Program-made: the position numbers and the translations under genes | Part shown: in pieces, positions 27,701 to 39,700 of the stretch | How positions within the stretch are numbered: the stretch's first letter is position 1 | Layout of the letters: the number at the start of each line of letters is the position of its first letter | DNA from: Angiostrongylus vasorum | Lineage: Eukaryota; Nematoda; Chromadorea; Rhabditida; Metastrongylidae | Direction: 5' to 3' | Assembly: GCA_018806985.1 (NCBI GenBank) | Contig: JADANN010000375.1 | Coordinates: 3,100,001-3,164,000 of the forward strand | DNA: 64,000 nt | The notes under the pieces: model-generated | The model's input: only the letters and a program-made list of their open reading frames with translations | Database searches by the model: none | What the model was told of the DNA's origin: nothing

Positions 27701-30700
27701 GATAAGGTACGACGTCATCGGCCTGGCCGAGACGAAACGACGTCACCCATTCAACGTCGTCTATGACACCGGAGAAGAACTGTTCCTCGGAACATGCGAC
27801 AGTAGAGGAGTCGGTGGCGTCTGCGTTCTCGTCAACACGATCTTGTCAGTGAACATTGATTCATTTGAACAGCTTACAACCCGAATCGGACGTTTGAGAT
27901 TAAAAAGATTTGGATCATTCCGGCTATGACAATCTTCGTCGTTTACGCGCCGACATCAAATTATGACGAAGAAGAAGTCGAAGCGTTTTATACGGACTTG
28001 GAGAAGTTCTACAGAGAAGACCATTCATTCTTCAATGTTATCATTGGAGATTTTAACGCCAAGATTGGACCAAGGAAAACGTCCGAAGAACGTTAAATTG
28101 GGACCTACGAATTAGAATGGAAGGAACAAGGGTGAGCTGCTCCCTGAGTTTATCATGACGACCAAAACCATCCATGGTAATTCGCAATTCCAAAAGCCCC
28201 ACCCTCAACGCTGGACGTGGGAGCCTCCCAATGGAGAGTACCATTGCGAAATAGACCACAAGTAAATAGAAGGTTTTGCCTAACTGCTGTCGATCTTGTC
28301 TCAAAAATTCTACACGGGATCCGACCATCGCCTCCTACGTGCAAGATTCTATATCTCGCGGAAAGGAAAAAAAAGCCGCTGAATTCATAAACCAAAGTCC
28401 CAGAACGACCATAAACTGGGACTTATTCAATTCATTAGTCGGCTGTTGGGAAGATGCCGTTGTCGATAACATCGACGAGGAATACGATCGGCTCATTCAA
28501 CATCTTCACATCAGCGCTATGGAAGCTCAAAGTTTGGAAGTCACCAACAGACGTCTCTCTCCAGAAACACTCGAGCTAATACGCCAGCGTGGAATCGCAC
28601 AAGCTGCAGGCAACCGCGAACGAACGTACGAACTTACAAAACAATGCAGACAGGCGATAAAAGGGGATCTTAACGAGAGAAGAGCAGCAGTAATGGTCGA
28701 AGCTGCAGAAACCGGGAAAAGCATTCGCAAAGCCCGACCGAAGCTTCTCCAGTGACAAGACCGAGACGTTTGCACTCCGACGCCCAGACGAAACAGTTAC
28801 AGCGTCCAGAAATGCAATGAAGAACATCAGTTACGAATACTACTCAGATCTCTTCGACAGCCACGTCAACCTTCCATCGTATGAAATAAAGGAGGATGGA
28901 ATTGTTGCACCACCAGTTCTCCCTTCCGAAATTCAACATGCTATTTCGTTGGTGAGAAATCGAACAGCACTAGGTCCGGACAGGATAAAATCTGAATACC
29001 TAATGAACCTTCCGCCAGTCCTCGTAAACACACTAGCTCGGCTCTTCACACGTTACCTGCCTGAATTCAAGGTTCCTGCAGAATGGAAGGCCAGCAAGAA
29101 CGTGTTATTGTTCAAGAATGGTGACCTATACGATATTGCCAACTATCGCCCAGTCTGCTTGCTGTCTGTTGTCTACAAACTTTTCACTTGAGTCATCCTA
29201 AACAGGATTGACAGAGCACTAGACGAAGGTCAGCCATGTGAGCAAGCAGCGTTTCGAAAAGGTTTTAGTACGATGGACCACATCCACACGATAACAATGC
29301 TCATGGAAATGTCGCAAGAGTACAAAAGACCGCTCTGTCCCACTTTCATCGATTTACAGAGGGCCTTTGACCCAGTTGAGATAGAAGCAGTTATGGAAGC
29401 CCTTGATAGTCAAGGAGTCCCCACTCAGTACGTAAAGATTCTTCGTGAGTTGTACAAAAATTTCACAACCAAGTTATCACCGTTCTACAGTGAATTAACA
29501 TTGACATCAAAGGAAGATAAGATGGGCCGGACACGTAATGCATATAAATGACAACCGATGGACAAGAGCCGTTAGTGACCGGATTCCTCGGGATGTCAAA
29601 CGTACTGCAGGGAAGACCACCGACCCGATGGTCAGAGTTCTTCACGAAGAGCCTAGAAGAAAGATATGATGCTCGACGAGTCCCTAGAGCGTGCAGAACC
29701 CACTGGGCTACTCTTACACGCGACAGGGAAAAATGGAAGATTTACTGGCGCCCGCTCGGGCCTGTAGTTCGACGATAAATGGAACTACAGGTGATACAGA
29801 TAATAGCGTTAGCTGAACAAGGGTTATTCGTAAATGTAATTTTATTACTAACGCTAAGGTTTATAGAAAGTCGTTCTTTCAAATTTCGAAAACATTGTTT
29901 AAAAAAAAGTTGTTAGCGTTTAGAAATGACAGTCGTAAAGTTTCAGAAGGACTACTTTCTTCTGGATGGCTTCACAAACGGTTTGGTCGCCGATTCAGTT
30001 GCTTCAAGCCATCCACTGTCGTTCAAAATTGACAAGGCTACAGAAGTGCTAGAGGCGTTTGATCAAATCTCGTACGGAAAAGGCGGTTCACTACTCGTTA
30101 TGCTGTCCGCCTTGATCGGTGAACAGATTTTCAAGAAAAGTGTCACGGTAAGTCAGAAAGAAGTGAGCGAAAACATGGTTAAAAAGTGAACTACACACAA
30201 CACCTCAGTCATCCATCTTTCCATAGTTTATCGAAAGTAACGAGAGTGTGCCAGCAAAATCTCTATTTATTGTCGGCCCAGAGTTAATCGCAGAGGTGAT
30301 CCCATCACACGGTGCTCCATATCTCCAGTTATGAAGGGTTCACTACCACTGTGTACCAAAATTCGATGATCGGAGCTCTTCTCGGGTGCAATGTGAATAA
30401 TTTGAGCTCGTACTCGCGTCATTTATGTTGAAAATACTGGTGGAACGTGAGGCGACTCACCGTCTAAACAGCGGAAGCGATTCGTCACTGCATTGGAACT
30501 TTCCAGGCTTTTGTTCTATGTTCTCCTGGAATTCACTTCCTATTTCATATACCAGAGCTGTTAAGGGACGATGTTTGCTCGAGAAATACAGTTTTTTTAA
30601 TACTGTCCAGAATCTTCATGATGCAGTGGGTCTATTGAGGCATAATTCTTTATCTGTATCCAATGGAAAACAATCGTTTTAGAGCATTTGCCCAACGGCT

Positions 30701-33700
30701 GTCGTTAGGATGAACAGTCCACTTGATACTCGGCGTTTAATAATGACATCTCCCATCTTTCACCATTGAAAGCAGAAATATCGAGATGCTTCTTCCACAC
30801 AAGTCATAATTAATTCTTAAAACAATGCTCTCGTAACAAAGTATTGAATGGTTCTCGATATTCTTTTTTGAGCAAACACGAAGTGTTAGTTCATTCTTTA
30901 TTCCATTAAAGCTGACGTTTCGGCAATGTCGTTCTCTTCAAAGGCTGTAAGGGTATTATAGTAGGGTATAAATATATAGGGGTGTTAGGTATATACAGGG
31001 CATTAGGTATATAGCTCCCCTCCCAACGGTTTACCGGGGGAGATTCATCGCTACGGCAGTGTCTTCCAAGCTGAGATGGAGCCATACGTTTCCATCAGGA
31101 AGCCCAACTAACAGTAAAGCGATACCAGGTTCAACCACTTTTCTGGTATCAAACTAGTCGCATGGTGGCAAATCTCCCTCTGATCCACAAGGGCGGCTGC
31201 CTGTGGAGGTGACGACCTGGTGCAGCCTTTGGCTAGGCTGATTTCATGACTCCGGGGAAACAAAATGGCTAAACCAGCAAAACTCCATAAATTGAAGAAT
31301 ATGCTGCAGGCCGCACAACCAGTGAGGGCGGGCCGCTCAACTACTCAAGTATTAGGTATATAGTATTATACTAGGTATATTCAATACTTTACACGCTAAT
31401 ACAAATATGTATACGTAATGTATACGCATATATATTAGGGTATAATGTATTGAACATCTTTACCCGAACTTTTACCTCGTTCGCTTTCGTCTAGATTTCC
31501 GAAGCGTGCGCTAATTCAGGAGATGTCGCAAAGTCAATAAAATGAGTACAGAGCTATGGTTTCCTATTTTGTTCACTAAAGCTTCGATGCTGCTTTGCGC
31601 TGTATAAATTTTTCTTTTTTTTTCTGCTCAATTCTGGCAATGATCATGTGAGGGCTTAAATTTGAGTCATGACGAACGATTTTGGTGGTCATGAGCAACT
31701 TAGCGTTTCAATGTGTTTCTTCTACAACAAGCCATAGGTCAATAGGGAAAATCTTCAACACGTTCTCCAGCTGGCAACGTTAGCTTTAAGGTACTAATAT
31801 GAAAAGTACGACCTTCCTTACATAACTTTTCAAAGTCCACAAGTCTACCTAGTCTTTATATATGCATGGTTTTGTCTATCTAGGATGCGAGATTGTTAAT
31901 TCTGGCCTAATCACATTATTTCAATGGCAGTGTGCGATTTGGGTTGTTGTATTCAAAAAGGAGCGCATGTGACGCAGTGGTTGGATGCGCTCTGCAACCT
32001 CCACATCGATCGATCCTCGCGCCCGTGGCTCACCAAAACTTCCATCGCTCCGCGGTTGGCAAATTGTCAGCATACTTTTCTGGGAAGGTAGCAGCACTAA
32101 CTAGGTACATCGGTAGACCACAGCGAGTCATTGTAAAGGCCAGATATGCATTCAGTCACCTCCAACGATGCTTAATGAAGTCGAATGCATGGCGCATCCC
32201 TCAGGGGATTGATTAACGCCGAAAGCTTTGTCCTTGCCCTTTGTCCTTTATGTATTCAAAGAAGTCGGTGTTCACGACCAACCTCATGTTGACGAAATCA
32301 TCAATTCCGCCAACACCCCCTGCAGTCGTACCACTAGTAGCGCTAGAGTGAGGAAAGTGTACTGGCGTAGTATGTGAGGACAAGCAGGACTAATATTACA
32401 ATAAATAAACCACGGATTTTCGTCGATATTTTGCCACAGTGGGAAAACTTAAGTCCCTTCAAAAACCACTGGACATATGGAACTCTCTGTTGGCTGGTCG
32501 GCTCGAAAAATTTACTGTTAATTTCGATTTGTACTCAATCAGTAAGTGTAATTTGCACGTTCCAAAACAGCTGTCTGATTAACTGACAATGTTCATTAAT
32601 ATGTATGTGGCTCATCATGTTGAAAATGGAATACGACGTTCTGCTCTGTGCTTTTTACAGGTGTTATTTACAGCATTACCTGAAAAAGTTCTCATACAGT
32701 AACGCCCGAGCTTTGGATTTGTGGAACAGCTTTGATGAAGTGGTTCAAGACCTTAAAGGACCATATGGGCGACCGATGAAAATCACAGAATTTGCTGATG
32801 AGTGGACAACACAGGCAAATGATTAAGCTATTGGTGTAATAAGCAGATTTAAGAGATATTTTTTAGAAAGCCTTTATCCTTCTAATTTCTCTTCGATTGT
32901 GTAAGGGAGTGAAAGTGAATTTTTCCCCCAACATGTGTCTACATTGTTGATCTTACACGAGGTTGATTAAGATGTTTATTCGGCAAAGCCTTTCAACGGT
33001 TTCGACGGTGGACCGTCGGCTCTGATGCAGGCGAAACCGTCGAAACGTTAGCCGACTAAACATCTTGGTCAACCTCTTGTAAGCTCAACAATATTGACAT
33101 GTTGATTATTTTACTACAAAAGTTAGACGAAGGTCGGTTTCAAAATTAATGTTCTAAATTTTTCCCAGTCGAGCTTTAGTCCGTCATCGACCTTAGGTTG
33201 GCGTAGCTTCATTAAGCCTCGAGTTGCTAAGATCATAGCTAGATGTAAAAGATGCCGTTATAACATTAATTTCATTGCGGCAGTTTATGTTTGATTTGAA
33301 TTTAGCACTGGAGCTGCATAATGGGGATATTGTCAAGGTAGCTTTAGGAAATTGTAGTAAACTGCACAGTAAGGCGGTTTTACCTATTTTTTGGTACAAA
33401 AAGTGATATTTGGCGCGCTCAGTCTCGGCGTAGAAGTAACTGTCTGCTAAGGAAGGTGGAAAAAGTGCAAAGCTTTAACGAGAACAAAAATCAAAAAGAT
33501 TTTTGTATGCACTTCAATAGTTATAACGCTTATGTAGTAATGTGTTATTGCCTTTCAATCAGATGTTCAGCTTGTATAAGAAATAGATTGAGTCCTCAAT
33601 AGTATGAATGCAATAATACTTCGAAAACAAAACAAAGTGTCTTAGTGTGTTCGCTCATGTAGCACCTGATTTTCACAGCGTTTCTGCAGCTTGCTTTGAC

Positions 33701-36700
33701 TCCTCGTAGGATAGAGATTTTGTCATTCAATTCCTGTTATCAGTTTTCTATTGCATTTATTTCATCAGTAAGAACGGATTCATGAAGGGCAGACTTAGGT
33801 TGCGGTGTCCAGCAGTACAAATATGGTTGATAGCTCGTGTCGTCGTCTAAGCCTCCTTTTCTTCTCGTGGGAGGCAAATTGCTAGCATAGTTCCTTGGGA
33901 GGGTAAAAAAAACCCCAGCTTGATGCATCGAAAAGCTGTCCCAAGTTGTCGTATAGGATAAACACGCACATAATCACTTCTTCGATGTTACTACGAATAG
34001 AGTGCTATGCATGGCGCATCCTTAAAGGATTGATCACCGCGGAACGCATTCATTAGTGGATGCCAATAAGAACCAAGGAGCGACTGTGGTTCATAACATT
34101 TCACTGTTCATCTTTCTTGCGGATGGTTCACTTATTGAACATCCCATTTCCGACTGCAACCTCCATTTACCGTAGTTTTGAGCAGTTCTGCCTTAATCTG
34201 AATGAAGCACCAATACCTACGATTCGTTGCGCAGCGGTCTTTCACCTGTGGTAAGCAAGGACCATTTCTTTTTTCTCCTTCTTTGCCTTTCCTATTTTCT
34301 ATAAAACAGTGACATGATCCACTAGTACTTCACTAAACCACGAAAATAATGCAAATAGTAACTATTTTTCTACCCTCGTTTTCTTTATTCCCAACAGCTA
34401 AGAATGAAGATTTATCTCTCCTTGACTTGCTACTCGATAGTTGGAAAGGAGGACCATTCAAAAAATAAAACCAAATAAGAATAAGAAGCACAAAAAATTT
34501 TATGGAGAACATGACGTAAGTATGGTATTCATCTGGAGATGTCCATTTTTAGATGGGATATCCTATTGTGACAGTGGAATCATTTAATTCAACAACATTG
34601 AAAATCACCCAAAAACGATACAAGGCAAACCAGAAAGCCCTAGAGCCCAAAAAATATCAGCATCCTTCCTATGGGTGGGCTTTTCTACCATTTTGGTCCC
34701 ACTGCCGATTTGAAACCGATCACTATGTCCATTCAGATTCAAATGGAATGTACCTATATGGTACCAAGAAGGTCAACAAGAAGTGAAGTTGGTATGGCTG
34801 AAAAGAGGTAATTTTCTTAAGAGACGGTTTATGCATGCTTTCTGACTTCTAATCTCCGACTTCCCTAATTCCATATTCATCATTCTTTATTTTATTTTCG
34901 ATGAACCACTTTATCTATACGTCACCTCACCTGCCGTACCAGTCGTCATCAATGCTGATCGACATGGCTTTTATCGGCAGAACTATGACTTAAACGGTTG
35001 GACAAAGATCATCAAACAACTGAATGAAAACCACGAGGTATGTTAACGAGGACGGAGGATGTACTTAAGGAATCCCATGACTACCGAAAGTGGCGCTTTA
35101 AGCAAAACACCGTTATTGGAAAGAAGGTGGAGTCACGTAACTAGTGTAAGCCATTCTAAAGCGACTGCTCTCAATTTTGATAAAAGAAATCATTTTGCTT
35201 CGCTTCTTAAATCTCTCACGTAACGAATCTCGATCCGGTTAGTTACTACACGATGTGGCCCGTCAATAGCGGATAGCAGACTAAATATGGCCGAAAGCTA
35301 CAGCACGGATTTGTCTTAAGCTTAGGATCTGCTCATAGGACGGGTTCTTTGTTTGCTATGATGAAATCACTTGCACTTTCCCAACAGAACAGCGGCATAT
35401 AGGTGCACTCATGCACCCACAACAAAGCTTTGCAAAAGATCTAGTAGTAGAATATTGATGAAAATAGGAGAACTAAACATTACAGTGATGAATTAAGCAG
35501 TGGTCCGCCCCCAAGGGTTTACTGCCTCGTCGTGGCTGGAAGATGTTCCTGGGTGTCGTGCTGCGATGTACAACGGGGCGATTCATCCCACTGACAGGGT
35601 TTTTCAAGCTGAGAAGGAGTCTGGAGTTTCCATTAGTGAGCCCATCTAAGAGTAGGCCAGTACCAGGATCCACCACCGTCTTGGTATCAAAGTCGCATTT
35701 TGGCAAATCTCCCTCTGATGCACAAGGGCTGCGGCTGCCTGTGGTGGAGAAGATCTGGGGCAGACTCTGGTCAGGCTGACCTGTGGATTCCAGGGAACCA
35801 CAGTGGCTTAACCAGCAAATCTCTGAAAAATGGAGATTATGCTGGGAACGGCACAACGAGTGAGGACGGGCCGTTCAAGTATCATGTAAGTATCAAGTGG
35901 TGCTCGCACAAATCACTGAATGAGTTCGAGTGACATTTAGATTACGTGCGACCGAAGCAAATGATCTTTAATAGTCCTCCTTCCTTGCAAATCTTTTAAT
36001 TACGGGAATAAATACGTTTTAAACGTTGTTGCTTTACAAAAATATAATGCGCAGTTTACCTCAATGAGAAAAAACTACCTTAATGGAATACTAAGGGCAC
36101 GACGACAAAATTGTAGACGGTTTGCTCGTGGTGTACATCTACAGCGTTCAACTTCTGAACTTCAGGTATTCAGTCCTCGAACAAGAAACGCAATTATAAG
36201 CGATGTATTTGCCGCTGCTGTGATTGGTCGCGTTGAATATGCAACAGCGTTCAAGTTACTGACTTATTTGACCAATGAGAAGGTTTCATTTTTTTCCTTC
36301 TACTCCTACATTTACTAAATGACTTGTGTTCTATCTAAATACATTGAATTAGACTGAAACCTACTTACCATGTAAAATTTTTTTCCTATTTACCTCCCTT
36401 ACTGAAAACCTTTTCATATAGGAGTACTTGCCGTGGTGCGAGGCAATTTTTTTCGTTAGAAGAGATTGTAGAGAAGTTCGGCAACGAACCGGAGTCAAAA
36501 TTTGCCAAAGTGAGTTCACTAGTTCATATGCTAAACAATGGGCAAACCAATGAGCAAAAAGAAATGGCTTGGGCAATGGAAAAAAAATACCATCCTGAAT
36601 CGTCCATGGTCCCATAAATATTGGAAAGTAATGATAAGGTGGGCTATGATTATACTCCTCAGTAAACTGCCGTAGATATCGCTATGAAGATGAATGCTTC

Positions 36701-39700
36701 GAATACCTTTTTTTGAACATCTGTACCCACTGCGAATGAAGAAAAGCAATCCTCAAAAGGGTAACTTCGTTGACAAAGAGATCCGCAAGTGAAAGCAACC
36801 AGCCCTTGCTTCATTTAACCATTTTTCAAGAAAAATCAAGGTTGACCTAGTTGCATAGTCTCATTAGAACTCTGTAGATATCCGTGGCACGTGAATAATT
36901 TTGGAATACCAGTCTAATCTTCTAGCGAGAGAATGCCTCTTATGAATAGGAGGCCTGCTCTTTCTGAAGGAAGAGTTAGCCAAGATTTCTATGTTATCAA
37001 ATGACCCCTCATCACACTGCACCACACTAGTCCTTAATTTTGAACATGTAAATGCTTTACAGCGTTATGCTAGGAGTTTACTAAAGACGATGTATGACCA
37101 GATCGACTTCAGTTATATCTCGAAACACTATAAGGACGACGGCTTGTTCTTTGAAATGTAAGTTACAATAGAGATTTTTCCCTTTAGAAAAGTTTTTACA
37201 AAAGAGGTGCTATTTTAAGAAATATGGCTTTTAGAGAAATTTCGGAGATCAGAGTAGTTAAAGACGAGAAGTCGTAGTATTCTTTGACTCAGGGAACATT
37301 TCTATAATTGTTCTAAAGTGATGCTGAGATATGAGCAAAACTCCGAAACACATTTGAATAACGAAGTCATAGTCGTTCTTACTGTGGGCTCACGTATTAT
37401 CCACCACACATACTAAGACTATTGCCTTGTCTTCCTCTCACCCGTATTTTTACTCTATCGATGCTCTCAGCAGTCACTCGTCAGCGAGAATGATCTCGGC
37501 AGCATAAGTCGGCAATGAGCGCTATTAAATTGAAGCTGCAGCCTACTCAGAAAGGCAAAGAAGGGTCCAGGTTGGTGTAATTGATAGCATGTGTGCTCCT
37601 GTAAGGGTAATCGTAGGCTCAAATTCTGTCCAAGATTGCGCTCAAATCTCATTATCCCCGTGGTTGCAACCCCCCCATCGCAGCCTGTCGTAAGAACAGA
37701 ATAATTAGAAAAGCAAAGCTTAAAGTTGTTTTCAAATTGCAACCTCCTTACTCCATCGCTGCGCAACTACTTAAATCTGTTTCAACAGGCTCTGTAAATT
37801 GCATAGGATGTCGACTTTGCGTTTTCTGTTACGCCATGGGATTGTCAATGGATTAGAGTTGAATCGAGACATTGTCTGGACCATAATGATATCCGTTAGG
37901 TCTAATAATAACTTTCTTTTTAAACTATCAATTATGAAGAATTGAAACTGTTAGGATACGGCGAACTAAAGGCAGTAGATCGATAACTAACACATTGTCG
38001 AGAACATTCTTGCAGAAGTACTTAAATTACTCATTTCCAGACATCGTGGGAGCCCTAGCACAATTTTTTCGTACTAGATATTTTTTCCTAAACGTTCCCA
38101 GTTCCCCATTACCAGCGTACATCGGCGCACCGGAGTTGCATGGAGACCGAACTTGATGAAGAGGGAGCCACTTACAACCTTGCGATCTCAATTTCTTCCA
38201 GATCCGTGGTAATATGCAGGATCACCGTTTGAAAAGTTCTCCATAGAAGTGTGTACTCCTAACTGACTCTGTATGCCCTTTCCAAGAAAACCCCGATTTT
38301 TGAAACCGAGGAACATTTATAGATGTGTCATGCATAGCACTGGTCACTACACGAAATGTTGGCTACCATTGTTTATTTGACGGGGTGTGTTTGACATGCC
38401 CATGTATGTCATCGCACTGTTTCTTTACACTAGTTTACAAACTCGAAATAAAGAATGTTTTACAGGGAACCGTGATATGGAAATTATCGATTCATACTGT
38501 TTTCTTGGATCTCGGAACTGTACGAAGAAATTTGCAGCGCTATTCGATCAAGAAGTCATGGCAAAGTGCCAAAGTGATGATGTCGCAAGCCGTTGCGTGA
38601 AGTAATTAAATTTCTTTTGCTTCAAATATGATCCAGTTCCACATATTGACCTGATCCAGCACTTCATTTATCCGGTTCGTAATTTCTCATCCATCACCTA
38701 TAAATGTTTGTGGCTTCGATAGTTCTTCTATAGCGCCGTTCCCAAATCTTCAGCAAGTGCTGCTTCCAACTTCTTTGGATACGAGGGAGCTTTTTCCTAT
38801 ACAAGTTCGGTTCTCCTGATTCTAGAGTGCTGAGTTGGGAGGACTGACTAGCCGTGATCGCTGTCCAATCAATGAACGTGTGTGTGCTCTAGGGCACTAC
38901 TAACTACTACACTTCCTACACTGGACTCTACTTTCTTAGGTGTCTGAAATCTAGTCGAAAGTAGCACAGTACTTTAATACTTGAGTAGACTCTAATTTTA
39001 AAAACCACAAAGAATCGCAAAAGGTTTATCATAATTCCATTCAAATAAAAAATCTGCTGATTGGGGAAAGATCTTTCTTTCCCTGGAGTCTCGAAAGCTG
39101 CGCTGACAGTTGTATAGGATATCACGACATGTCGATCGGCAAATACTGTATTGATGCAAAGAAGGGAGTGATTCCTGGTGTTGGTTTAAGGGCAACCACT
39201 TTTCATATTTAGCATCGCTGCCCCATTACGAGCCAATACCTACTGTTACGGTGTGAAGGAAGGTGGTGACAGCGCTTTCGAAAAGGTATTCCAAACGTTG
39301 CTTTTTTTTTCTGGAAGCATCGGTCCAGTCAGAAATAATTCGATGGTTTCTTCTTTCAGTAGGAAAAAATCTCCAGAAAAGTAATGTTCTGAATGAAACC
39401 AAAATCGAAATCCTTTTGTGGTTTCTCCACGACCCACATTTTCAATGTAGTGGTGCTCTACTGATAAACTTAGAAATGAGATTAGTTGGTTCGAGTTAGA
39501 GTTTGTTCTTCCGTATTTCTCTTTTATCTGAGCATTTTCTTAGGGAGTTTGAATGAGACATTCTTAAGAAGGAACCAGTATTTGTATGACCCTTTGTCTC
39601 CGATGAAGCCAATTTCTCATAGAGTTTTCTATGTTGTTGTTGAATTTCGTTGACCTTGTTTTGACCCAGGTAATGGAATTATATCGATCCGAAAATGTAC

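Larger units (their letters stand above)
27054..29802 (+). mobile_element. RTE-like non-LTR retrotransposon, internally deleted
   Basis: Inserted in intron 11 of the aminopeptidase, same strand. Flanks ATAGCGTCAGCT (27042-27053) and ATAGCGTTAGCT (29803-29814) differ at one base and look like a target-site duplication. It holds an apurinic-type endonuclease ([20 protein letters not shown]), then reverse transcriptase motifs ([39 protein letters not shown]) and a conserved C-terminal tail ([24 protein letters not shown]). The catalytic YADD-type segment is missing and the frame changes several times, so it cannot move itself. No polyA tail is seen at the 3' end. Confidence 0.92.

Noticed and set aside
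29926..29946. ATG upstream of aminopeptidase exon 12 as an internal start
   Set aside because: The acceptor AAAGTTTCAG at 29946 gives the exact family junction MRM|KDYF, so the ATG is intronic.
30955..31445. Tandem TTAGGTATATA-like units as a satellite
   Set aside because: Only a few imperfect units are present; it is better described as AT-rich sequence that received a family D insertion.
35473..35856. 127-codon frame on - and overlapping + frame
   Set aside because: They are shadows of a family D copy; the same peptides appear at 43936-44393.
36064..36165. ATG and basic peptide just before aminopeptidase exon 17
   Set aside because: It is intron sequence that happens to be open in the exon's frame; the acceptor at 36165 and the family match start at VFSPRTRN.
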